A DNA stretch of 64,000 bases, from the NCBI GenBank assembly GCA_009693055.1, contig SHYA01000003.1:62001-126000 (forward strand), written 5' to 3'. The notes beneath the pieces were generated by a model that had not been told where the DNA came from, did not search any database, and saw nothing but the letters and a program-made list of their open reading frames with translations. Position 1 is the stretch's first letter. Every line of letters begins with the position of its first letter. Source of the DNA: Dehalococcoidia bacterium (GTDB taxonomy: Bacteria > Chloroflexota > Dehalococcoidia > Lucifugimonadales > SHYT01). Below are positions 33,499-41,301 of the stretch, piece by piece. The translations under genes were made by a program, and so were the position numbers.

Positions 33499-35372
33499 GG
33501 CGTGCTTTCCGGCGCGGGCGGGCCCCACAGCCAGCAGATGCTGCACCCGTCAGCGCGTCCGACGAGCGGCAAGACAGTCTCTAGGCCAAACTCGCGAAGC
33601 AGCAGGCCCAGGGTGCACAATGGCAACCCCACCACATTGAAATAGCAGCCTTCCACACGCCGCGCGGGGCGGAAGTCGCTGTCCTGGACGGCGTAGGCAC
33701 CTGCCTTGTCCAACGGATTGCCCGTGGCGACGTAGGCCTCTATTTCGGCGTCGGTAAAATCGCGCATGGTCACGGCGCTTTCCTGGACCGCGGTGCGCAG
33801 GCGCCCCGACCCGGCGTCTACGACGGCCACCCCGGTGAACACCGCGTGCGTCCTGCCTCGAAGCTCCGCCAGCATCGTTTTCGCCTCCGCGGCGGAGGCC
33901 GGCTTCCCAAACACCCGGCCATCAGAAACCACAATCGTATCCGCACCGAGGATCACCCCTTCATGGAGCCGCCCGGCAACCTCCCGGGCCTTCGCCGTGG
34001 CCAGCCTCACGACGTACTCCTTAGGGTCATCCCCCTGCTGCGCGCCCTCTTCGTCCCCATGAGGGGGCATGACGGTAAAAGGGAGGCCCATCACCTGCAG
34101 CAGCTCCCGGCGGCGCGGCGAAGCGGAGGCGAGCGTAAGCTGCACGCCATTCGTTACACGCTTGCCGTGGAGCAAGACCGCCACACACTCCACGTGATGG
34201 GTTTGCGGGAACATGTCCACCGGGTAGAGGGCGGCGAGCCTATAGGGGCCGGCGAGCAGGGCGTTCAGGTCTCGCGCCAGGGTCTCCGGCTCGCAAGAGA
34301 CGTACACGACCTTCGCGGGGGCCTGGCTGATGACCGCGGCGAGCGCGTCCGGATGGCAGCCGGTCCGCGGGGGGTCCAGCACCACGACGTCAGGCCTTTC
34401 GTTAAGACCCGCGAGCACCGCCTCCGTCTTACCGAGAAGGAAGCGGACGTTGGGCAGGTCGCGAGCGTTCTCTTGCGCGTCTTTGATAGCCGAGGCGGAC
34501 TCTTCAATCCCGACAACCCGCCGCACGAAGGGCGCCAGCAGGACGCTGAACGTTCCCACGCCCGCGTAGGCGTCCACAAGCATCTCGTCCTTGCGCGGTG
34601 ACAGCTGAGCTCGCAGCAGATGGATAAGCCGCTCGGTTTGCTGAGTGTTCACCTGGAAAAACGAAGGCGAGGCCACGCGCAGACTCCTGCCGAACAGCTC
34701 CTCGTGGTACGTCTCCTGGCCCGTGGGAACCGCCACGGCGGTGCTCTTCAGTTTAGGCTGCACCAGAAGCTCGCTCGTGTTTTCCCCGTACCGGACGGAG
34801 ACCTGCGAGGTCTCCGCGCTGTTTCCTTGCAGCGCACCCAGCGTCTGGTTGATGGCAGGGTGCATAAGAAGGCATCGGCCTACGTGGACAAAGTTGCGTG
34901 TGGCGGAATTCACGAAACCCACGGCGCCCGCGGGGCCCACGGTGAAACGGGCGTGGTTGCGATAGCCAAGAAGCTGGGGACTGGGAAGGGTGGGCCACAA
35001 GGGCAAGGCCCGGAGGGTCGGGCCAATTTGTGGTGCCAGCGCCTCAGCAATCGCGCCTTGCTTGAGTGCAAGCTGATGATCGTAGCGGATGTGCTGCCAC
35101 TGGCACCCGGTGCACGGCCAGAAGTACGGGCACGGGGGCGCAACGCGCTCAGGTGACGGGGTGAGCACCTCCACAACGCGCGCCACGGCACGTTCGCGGA
35201 AGCAGCGTGCGACCTCCGCAACCACCTGCTCGCCGGGGACGCCGCCGAAGACGTGGACCGCAAAGCCGTCCACGTCCGCAATGCACTCCCCGTGCGCGTT
35301 CAGGCGGCCTAAGGTGAGCGTCAGCCGCTGTCCCCGCTGCAAAGGACTGGCGTGCGTCTCCGTCGTCCGCAT
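33495..35372 (-). CDS. rlmD: Fusion: RlmD-type 23S rRNA uracil-C5 methyltransferase + Maf nucleotide pyrophosphatase
   Basis: One continuous frame of 625 residues. Residues 1-400 are an RlmD/RumA methyltransferase: TRAM domain, 4Fe-4S cysteines Cys81, Cys87, Cys90 and a candidate fourth (Cys167), SAM site DAYAGVGTFSVLL (267-279), catalytic Cys360 in VVYVSCEPETLARDL. After a short linker (HGKRVTNG) residues 411-605 are a Maf/HAM1-like nucleoside triphosphate pyrophosphatase: TLASASPRRRELL and GADTIVV. The start is ATG 35372. A GTG at the junction (residue 410) could start a separate Maf protein, but no stop codon separates the two. The C-terminal 20 residues are extra to Maf. tatB follows with an ATGA overlap. 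Confidence 0.88.
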   Translation of the reverse strand: MRTTETHASPLQRGQRLTLTLGRLNAHGECIADVDGFAVHVFGGVPGEQVVAEVARCFRERAVARVVEVLTPSPERVAPPCPYFWPCTGCQWQHIRYDHQLALKQGAIAEALAPQIGPTLRALPLWPTLPSPQLLGYRNHARFTVGPAGAVGFVNSATRNFVHVGRCLLMHPAINQTLGALQGNSAETSQVSVRYGENTSELLVQPKLKSTAVAVPTGQETYHEELFGRSLRVASPSFFQVNTQQTERLIHLLRAQLSPRKDEMLVDAYAGVGTFSVLLAPFVRRVVGIEESASAIKDAQENARDLPNVRFLLGKTEAVLAGLNERPDVVVLDPPRTGCHPDALAAVISQAPAKVVYVSCEPETLARDLNALLAGPYRLAALYPVDMFPQTHHVECVAVLLHGKRVTNGVQLTLASASPRRRELLQVMGLPFTVMPPHGDEEGAQQGDDPKEYVVRLATAKAREVAGRLHEGVILGADTIVVSDGRVFGKPASAAEAKTMLAELRGRTHAVFTGVAVVDAGSGRLRTAVQESAVTMRDFTDAEIEAYVATGNPLDKAGAYAVQDSDFRPARRVEGCYFNVVGLPLCTLGLLLREFGLETVLPLVGRADGCSICWLWGPPAPESTP

Positions 35373-35561
35373 CTTGACCACGTGTTTACTATAACGCCTC
35401 TCTTTGCGGAGCGCCAATGCGCCTCGCAGGCACCGCGCAAAAGCCGGGCACTGAGTTGACGCGCAGCGTGCGCAAACAAGCCACTGAGTAGACTTGCGTT
35501 TGGAGGAGAGTACACTGAGGAAAAGTCGTTCGCCGAATTGCGTTAAGGAGGCGAGCCAACC

Positions 35562-36941
35562 GTGGCTGACTACGACGTGCTCATCGTCGGCGCGGGCCCA
35601 GGCGGGTACGTAGCGGCCATCCGCGCCGGTCAACTGGGAATGCGCGCCGCCCTTGTCGAGCGCGACCGGCTTGGCGGCGTGTGCCTCAACTCGGGGTGCA
35701 TTCCCACCAAGGCCCTCTTGCGGAACGCCGAGGTGGTTTCGCTCTTCCGCCGCGCGGAGGAGTTCGGTGTCTCGTGCGACAACCTGCACGCGGACTTTGG
35801 CAAGGCGGTGGAGCGCAGCAGGACCGTGGTGGCGAAGCTCGGCAAGGGTGTGGAAACACTCCTCAAGAAAAACAAGGTCACCGTCATCAAGGGCACCGCG
35901 ATCGTGCACGGCAACGGCCGCGCGACGGTCAAAGAGACGGGCGAGACGCTTACCGCCACGTCCATCATCCTGGCGACCGGCGCCCGCCCCCGCGGCCTGC
36001 CTTCCCTGCCGGTTGACGGCAGCAGCGTCATCACGAGCCGGGAAGCGCTGGAGCTCAACGAGCTTCCCGCGTCCATCGCGATCGTGGGCGGAGGGCCGAC
36101 CGGGTGCGAGTTCGCCTCCATCTTCGCCGCCTACGGGGTCAAGGTGACCCTGATCGAGCTGCTGCCGCGCCTGCTCCCCAACGAGGACGCGGATGTGAGC
36201 CAAGCTGTTCAGCGCGCCTTCGCCAGGCAGCAGACCACGGTCCTCACCAACACGAAGGTGGCGCAACTCAAGCCGGGCAGGCCGCTCAACCTCACCCTGG
36301 AAGGGCCGCAGGGCGCCAGCGCGTTGGCGTGCGATCTCGTTCTGGTCTGCGCGGGCATCCAGGGCAACGTGGAGGGGATCGGGCTTGAGGAAGTGGGTGT
36401 GGCGGTGGAGCGCGGCTTCGTCCGCGTGGATGACCAACTCAGAACGACGGCGGCGAACGTGTACGCCATCGGCGACGTCACAGGCAAGCTGCCGCTGGCG
36501 CACGTCGCCATGACGCAAGGCGTCGCGGTCGTGGAGCGGCTGGCGGGCCGCGAGCCTCCGCTGCTAGACTACGCGCTGATGCCGCGCGCGGTGTACTGCT
36601 CCCCGCAGGTCGCAAGCTGGGGCATGACCGAGGAGCAAGCGCGGCAGACGGGCCGCCAGATTGCCGTGGGGAAGTTCCCGATGGCCGCCAGCGGCAAGGC
36701 CATGGCCATGGCGGAGACTCAAGGGTTCGCAAAGGTCGTTGTGGACAAGCAGTACGGCGAGTTGCTTGGAGCACACCTGGTTGGGGCGGAGGTCACGGAG
36801 CTGCTGGCTGAGCTGTCCCTCGCCAAGATGCTTGAGGGCACAGTGCGGGAAGTGGGGTGGCTCACTCACGCGCACCCAACGCTCTCTGAGACGCTCAAGG
36901 AGGCGGCGCTCGCCTCGTTGGGCGAAGCGATCCACATCTAA
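35562..36941 (+). CDS. lpdA: Dihydrolipoamide dehydrogenase (E3)
   Basis: FAD enzyme that reoxidises dihydrolipoyl groups of the 2-oxoacid dehydrogenase complexes. The 459 residues show the FAD motif GAGPGGYVAA, the redox disulfide Cys41/Cys46 (GVCLNSGCIPTKALL), the NAD motif VGGGPTGCEFA and the C-terminal active-site pair in HAHPTLSE. TAAGGAGGCGAG precedes the GTG start. It is the first gene of a lpd-pdhA-pdhB-pdhC cluster rather than the last, an order that puts E3 nearest the promoter. Confidence 0.95.
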   Translation: MADYDVLIVGAGPGGYVAAIRAGQLGMRAALVERDRLGGVCLNSGCIPTKALLRNAEVVSLFRRAEEFGVSCDNLHADFGKAVERSRTVVAKLGKGVETLLKKNKVTVIKGTAIVHGNGRATVKETGETLTATSIILATGARPRGLPSLPVDGSSVITSREALELNELPASIAIVGGGPTGCEFASIFAAYGVKVTLIELLPRLLPNEDADVSQAVQRAFARQQTTVLTNTKVAQLKPGRPLNLTLEGPQGASALACDLVLVCAGIQGNVEGIGLEEVGVAVERGFVRVDDQLRTTAANVYAIGDVTGKLPLAHVAMTQGVAVVERLAGREPPLLDYALMPRAVYCSPQVASWGMTEEQARQTGRQIAVGKFPMAASGKAMAMAETQGFAKVVVDKQYGELLGAHLVGAEVTELLAELSLAKMLEGTVREVGWLTHAHPTLSETLKEAALASLGEAIHI

Positions 36942-36970
36942 GCTGGCGCTGGACCGAGGCAAAGGACTGG

Positions 36971-37990
36971 ATGAGCACCGAGAAGGGCACAACGAAACCG
37001 CCACTTCCAAAGGAGCGGCTCGTGGCGCTCTACCGCCAGATGGCGCTCATCCGCCTGTTTGAAGAGAAGAGCGCCGAGATGTACACGCGGGGCAAGATCC
37101 GCGGCTTCCTGCACCTGTACATCGGCGAAGAGGCGATCGCCGTTGGGACGATGGCGGCGCTGGACCCGACCGACTACATCGTGACGCACTATCGCGACCA
37201 CGGCCACGCCATCGCGCGCGGGCTGGACCCCAAGGCGGTCATGGCGGAGCTGTACGGTAGGGCTACCGGCACCAGCTGTGGCAAGGCCGGCTCCATGCAC
37301 CTCTTCGATCCCGCTAAGGGATTCATGGGGGGCTACGCCATCGTGGGCGGACAGCTCCCGCTCGCCGTGGGCCTCGCCCTCGCCTCGCATTACTTGAAGG
37401 AGCCGCGTGTCACGGTGGTTTTCTTTGGGGACGGCGCTCTCAATCAGGGCGAGTTTCACGAGGCACTCAACCTGGCCGCCGTATGGAAGCTGCCGGTCCT
37501 GTTCTACCTCGAAAACAACCTGTACGGCATGGGCACGCACGTCGACAAGACCTACGCCGGCGGGCGGGACGTCTTCCGAGCCGCGGCGCACTACCGAATC
37601 CCGGCCAGGCAGGTGGATGGCATGGACGTGCTGGCCGTGTACAGCGCGGTCAAGGAGGTGGCGGCCAAGGTCCGCGGCGGCGAAGGCCCTTTCTTCTTGG
37701 AGGCGCTCACCTACCGCTTCCGGGGCCACTCCATGGCCGACCCCATCCACTACCGCGACGCGGAGGAGCTCCAGGTGTGGGAGAAGCGCGACCCCGTCCC
37801 GGTGTTCAGGGCTTATCTCCTGGACGGCGTTGCGACTGAGGCTGAGCTGCGGCGCGTGGAGCAGGACGTGGAGCAGGAGGTGGAGGCGGCCGTGGCGTTT
37901 GCGGACAGCAGCCCTCTCCCGGACCCCAGCGAGCTGTACCGGGATGTGGAGGACGGGCGGGAAGCGCCGGGAGAACGCCGCCATGCCTGA
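36971..37990 (+). CDS. pdhA: Pyruvate dehydrogenase E1 component, alpha subunit
   Basis: TPP-dependent decarboxylase subunit of a 2-oxoacid dehydrogenase complex. The 339 residues carry the TPP/Mg motif GDGALNQGEFHEALN...ENN, plus HYRDHGHAIARG and GKAGSMHLFDP, which match the pyruvate/acetoin E1-alpha group. It begins 29 bases after lpdA and its TGA stop overlaps the pdhB start by 8 bases. Pyruvate is the most likely substrate, but acetoin or branched-chain oxoacids are not excluded. Confidence 0.9.
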   Translation: MSTEKGTTKPPLPKERLVALYRQMALIRLFEEKSAEMYTRGKIRGFLHLYIGEEAIAVGTMAALDPTDYIVTHYRDHGHAIARGLDPKAVMAELYGRATGTSCGKAGSMHLFDPAKGFMGGYAIVGGQLPLAVGLALASHYLKEPRVTVVFFGDGALNQGEFHEALNLAAVWKLPVLFYLENNLYGMGTHVDKTYAGGRDVFRAAAHYRIPARQVDGMDVLAVYSAVKEVAAKVRGGEGPFFLEALTYRFRGHSMADPIHYRDAEELQVWEKRDPVPVFRAYLLDGVATEAELRRVEQDVEQEVEAAVAFADSSPLPDPSELYRDVEDGREAPGERRHA

Positions 37991-38960
37991 GATGACATTC
38001 CGTGAGGCGGTCACGCAGGGGCTGGCGGAGGCGCTGGACGGCGACGCGCGCGTCTTCATGATGGGGGAGGACATCGGGGCGTACGACGGCGCGTACGCCG
38101 TGACCCGTGGTTTTCTCGCCAAGTATGGCCCCGAGCGCATCCGCGACACGCCCATCTCCGAGTCGGCGGTGGTCGGCGCGGGCATCGGCGCCGCGATGGG
38201 CGGCCTGCGGCCCATCGTTGAGCTGATGACCATTAACTTCAGCCTGCTGGCGATGGACCAGATCGTGAACCACGCGGCGAAGGTGCGGAGCATGTCGGCG
38301 GGGGCGTTGCACGTGCCGCTGCTCATCCGCACGGTGACGGGCGGCGGCGCGGGGTTGGGCGCCACGCACTCGCAGAGCCTTGAGGGCTGGTACGCCACGG
38401 TGCCGGGCATCAAGGTGGCGGTGCCGTCCACGCCCGCGGACGCGCTGGGCCTCCTGCGAACGGCGCTCCGGCAGGAAGACCCGGTGCTGTTCTGCGAGCA
38501 TGCGCTGCTGTACAGCACACGCGGCGAGGTTCCCCCGGGGCCGTACGAGGTCCCTTTCGGCCAGGCCAGGATGGCGCGTGAGGGAACAGACGTCACGCTC
38601 GCCGCGTACGGCCGGATGGTGCACGTGGCGCTCCAGGCCGCCGATGAGCTGGCGAAGCGGAACGTGCGCGCCGAGGTAATTGACCTGCGCACCTTGCGGC
38701 CTCTCGACGTCGCCACGGTGGCAGCCTCGGTCAGAAAGACGCACCGCTGCCTTGTTGTAGAGGAGGCGTGGAAGACCGGCGCTTTTGGGACATACCTGGC
38801 GTACCGCGTCCAGCAAGAAGCGTTTGACTCGCTGGACGGGCCGGTCGCACATCTGGGCGGCGAGGACGTCCCGACGCCCTACGCGCGCAACCTGGAACAG
38901 CTCGCCATCCCAAGCGCGCAATCGGTGCTCAAGACCCTGGAGGACAGTTTCGGGCTATGA
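37983..38960 (+). CDS. pdhB: Pyruvate dehydrogenase E1 component, beta subunit
   Basis: Partner of the E1 alpha subunit (325 residues): FREAVTQGLAEAL N-terminus, MGEDIGAYDGAYAVT, RDTPISESAVVGAGIGAA with the TPP-contact Glu, and a C-terminal transketolase domain (EEAWKTGAFG). Start ATG 37983 lies inside the end of pdhA. Its stop overlaps a small open frame (38957-39103) before the E2 gene. Confidence 0.93.
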   Translation: MPEMTFREAVTQGLAEALDGDARVFMMGEDIGAYDGAYAVTRGFLAKYGPERIRDTPISESAVVGAGIGAAMGGLRPIVELMTINFSLLAMDQIVNHAAKVRSMSAGALHVPLLIRTVTGGGAGLGATHSQSLEGWYATVPGIKVAVPSTPADALGLLRTALRQEDPVLFCEHALLYSTRGEVPPGPYEVPFGQARMAREGTDVTLAAYGRMVHVALQAADELAKRNVRAEVIDLRTLRPLDVATVAASVRKTHRCLVVEEAWKTGAFGTYLAYRVQQEAFDSLDGPVAHLGGEDVPTPYARNLEQLAIPSAQSVLKTLEDSFGL

Positions 38961-39103
38961 GTGCGTGGGCGCTACCACGGAGCTGCGCTGCCGCTACCGT
39001 TACAGTCATGACGCTGGTCGCCGCGTGCGGCAGGGAAGAGGCGCCTCCCAACGCTAGCGACCGCGTGAGAGCAGGAGACAAGCAGTGGCGACGGAAGTGG
39101 TGA
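38957..39103 (+). CDS. Possible small lipoprotein-like ORF within the PDH operon
   Basis: A 48-codon frame starts with an ATGA overlap at the pdhB stop and ends 19 bases inside pdhC. It contains a hydrophobic run and a lipobox-like LVAAC near residue 24 (TVTVMTLVAACGREEAPP). It fills the 124-base gap that otherwise separates two tightly spaced genes. It has no visible homologue and the Shine-Dalgarno is poor, so it may be chance. Confidence 0.25.
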   Translation: MSAWALPRSCAAATVTVMTLVAACGREEAPPNASDRVRAGDKQWRRKW

Positions 39104-40266
39104 TGCCCCAGATGGGCTACGACATGACGGAGGGCACCGTCCTGAAGTGGCTGCGTCACGAAGGAGACCAGGTCAGCCGCGGCGACATCCTTGCGGAGAT
39201 TGAGACAGACAAGGCGACCGTGGAACTGGAGTCCTTTGGGAGCGGCATTCTGCGGAAGATCGTGGTGCCCGAGGGGGAGATGGTGCCGGTGGGAGAGGTC
39301 ATCGCGTTCATCGGGACGGCGGACGAGGCGCTGCCGCCTCTCCCCCCGCGACCGGCCGCAGGGAAGGCGCGCGCGGCAGCGGTGACCCCGTCGCCATCCG
39401 AGCTCCGCGTCTCTCCCATCGCTCGCAAGCTGGCCCAGGAGCGAGGCGTTGACCTATCGCGCGTGACCGGCACCGGCCCCGGGGGGCGCGTCACCGAGCG
39501 TGACGTGACCGCCTACCTTGAGCGCCCTCCTACGCTGAGCGCACCCCCTCGCCCCGTCCCCACGGCAACCCCGGCTGAGGGGCTCGTAGAGCTTTCGCGG
39601 ATGCGGCAGGCCATCGCTCGCGTGACCTCGCGCTCCAAGCAGGAGATCCCTCACTACTACGTCACCGTTGAGGTCGACATGCGCCAGGCGATGGAGCAGC
39701 GCCGCCAGCTGAATAAAAGCCTGGAGTCCCAGGGCGTGCACATAACCGTCAACGACCTCATCGTCAAGGCCTGCGCGCTGACCCTCGCCAAGTTTCCTGC
39801 GTTCAACGCCTCCTTTATCCAGGGCAAGGCGCAGCGGCACGCGGCCATCAACATCGGCATTGCGATCGCGCTGGAAGGCGAGGGGCTCATTCTCCCCGCC
39901 GTGCTGGACTGCGCGCACAAGTCGCTGGCGGAGATTGCGAAGGCGACGAAAGACCTGGGAGAGCGCGCGCACGCCCACCGCCTGCGAGAGCAGGAGTACG
40001 CGGGCGCCACCTTCAGCATCAGCAACCTCGGCTCGCTGGAGGTGGACAGCTTTGCGGCGATTATCCTGCCGCCCCAGGCGGCCATGCTCGCCGTGGGCGC
40101 GGTGCGCGAGCAGCCTGTGGTCAGGAACGGCCAGGTCGTGGCGGGCCAGACCATGAAGGCCACGCTCTCCGCCGACCACCGCCTTACCGACGGATGGGAG
40201 GCGGCGCAGTTCCTCATGGAGTTCAAGCGGTTGCTGGAAGACCCGGCTACCCTGCTCTCACCATAG
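39085..40266 (+). CDS. pdhC: Dihydrolipoamide acyltransferase (E2 of pyruvate dehydrogenase)
   Basis: Core of the complex (393 residues): one lipoyl domain with the lipoylated Lys43 in EIETDKATVELES, an Ala/Pro linker, a peripheral-subunit-binding domain (SPIARKLAQERGVDLSRV with GTGPGGRVTERDV), and the CAT-fold transferase domain ending in the catalytic ADHRLTDG. The GTG start at 39085 is preceded by GAGAGCAGGAG. It closes the lpd-pdhA-pdhB-pdhC cluster. Confidence 0.94.
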   Translation: MATEVVMPQMGYDMTEGTVLKWLRHEGDQVSRGDILAEIETDKATVELESFGSGILRKIVVPEGEMVPVGEVIAFIGTADEALPPLPPRPAAGKARAAAVTPSPSELRVSPIARKLAQERGVDLSRVTGTGPGGRVTERDVTAYLERPPTLSAPPRPVPTATPAEGLVELSRMRQAIARVTSRSKQEIPHYYVTVEVDMRQAMEQRRQLNKSLESQGVHITVNDLIVKACALTLAKFPAFNASFIQGKAQRHAAINIGIAIALEGEGLILPAVLDCAHKSLAEIAKATKDLGERAHAHRLREQEYAGATFSISNLGSLEVDSFAAIILPPQAAMLAVGAVREQPVVRNGQVVAGQTMKATLSADHRLTDGWEAAQFLMEFKRLLEDPATLLSP

Positions 40267-40372
40267 CGCCGCCACACACCTCAGGGTGCGGCGGTTCCGC
40301 CACGGCGTGCCCTAACGCCAGGTGCTATACTGCCTGTGCCGCGGCAACCCGCCAGGGTCTGAGGAAGCTTCC

Positions 40373-41176
40373 GTGGACAACAGCCTTTCCGTAGAGATCG
40401 TCTGCATCGGCACGGAGCTGCTCAACGGGTTCGTGCAGGACAGCAACTCCTCCTGGCTCGCCAAAGAGGTCGCGCTGCTGGGCTGCGACCTGCGCCGCAT
40501 CACCATCGTCCCCGACGATCCGGACGCGATGATCGCCACTCTGCAGGGCACATTCCAGCGGAACACCGACGTCGTGATGACCAGCGGGGGCCTTGGCCCC
40601 ACGCCGGACGATATGACCGTCAGCGTGGTCGCCCAAATGCTGGGCGTGAAAGCCGTTGTGAACATGGACATCGTCAACGAGGTGCTGGAGCGCCGCAATA
40701 TCACCGACCGCACGAACATCCACCCCGCGCTTCTCGCAATGGCGCGAGTGCCGGAGAACGCCAAGGCCTACCCCAATCCGGTGGGGATTGGCCCGTGCAT
40801 TCACATCCAGCACGGCAAAAGCACCCTGTTCCTGATGCCCGGCCCGCCCGCAGAAGTGCAGGGGGTCTTCTCGGCCCACGTGCGGCCGTTCATCCGATCG
40901 GTATCGCCCTTCGAAATAGCCAGCCGCCGTGTCGTGGTCAACATGTTTGAGGCGGAGGTGGGCCCCATCCTGTACGAGCTCATGAAGGCCCACCCCGGCT
41001 CATACCTCAAGGGAGCGCTTGTGGAGGCGTTGTCACGAGGTGACACGCAGCACCTGCCCGTTGACATCGTATGCAAAGGCAAGACCCTGGAGGCGGCGGC
41101 AGCAACGCTCTCCCATCTCCTTGAGGACTTTGAGCAGCACCTCTACCAGCGGGGCAAGCAGATCGTGAAGCCGTAG
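40373..41176 (+). CDS. cinA: CinA N-terminal domain protein (molybdopterin-binding-like)
   Basis: Corresponds to the COG1058/MoCF-like domain of CinA, which in full-length proteins has ADP-ribose pyrophosphatase activity. VEIVCIGTELLNGFVQDSNS and TSGGLGPTPDDMT are clear. At 267 residues the C-terminal nicotinamide-nucleotide amidase domain is missing. The GTG at 40373 follows GAGGAAG by 6 bases; upstream codons in frame lie across a TATACT promoter-like box (40326-40331). Confidence 0.82.
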   Translation: MDNSLSVEIVCIGTELLNGFVQDSNSSWLAKEVALLGCDLRRITIVPDDPDAMIATLQGTFQRNTDVVMTSGGLGPTPDDMTVSVVAQMLGVKAVVNMDIVNEVLERRNITDRTNIHPALLAMARVPENAKAYPNPVGIGPCIHIQHGKSTLFLMPGPPAEVQGVFSAHVRPFIRSVSPFEIASRRVVVNMFEAEVGPILYELMKAHPGSYLKGALVEALSRGDTQHLPVDIVCKGKTLEAAAATLSHLLEDFEQHLYQRGKQIVKP

Positions 41177-41213
41177 GTGCGGCGGGTGGGACAAAAGGGG
41201 GAGCCCGAGGGGG

Positions 41214-41243
41214 CTAAGAGTCCCCTCGGCGTGACCCGGTTCG
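41214..41243 (+). repeat. 30-base dispersed repeat, second copy
   Basis: CTAAGAGTCCCCTCGGCGTG and the following 10 bases match 29233-29262 at 27 of 30 positions, both in plus orientation. It lies in the cinA-metH gap. Confidence 0.6.
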
Positions 41244-41301
41244 TCGTCCGCGCCGCGTTTGCGTGTGCTGTCGGCCTGCTACCATTGTTACGAGATGCGT
41301 A

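Noticed and set aside
35373-36518. N-terminal extension of RlmD-Maf across lpdA
   Set aside because: The extra frame is antisense to lpdA and not family-like; homology starts at ATG 35372.
41177-41301. Cobalamin riboswitch before metH
   Set aside because: The gap is only 125 bases, contains a dispersed repeat and shows no B12-box-like sequence.
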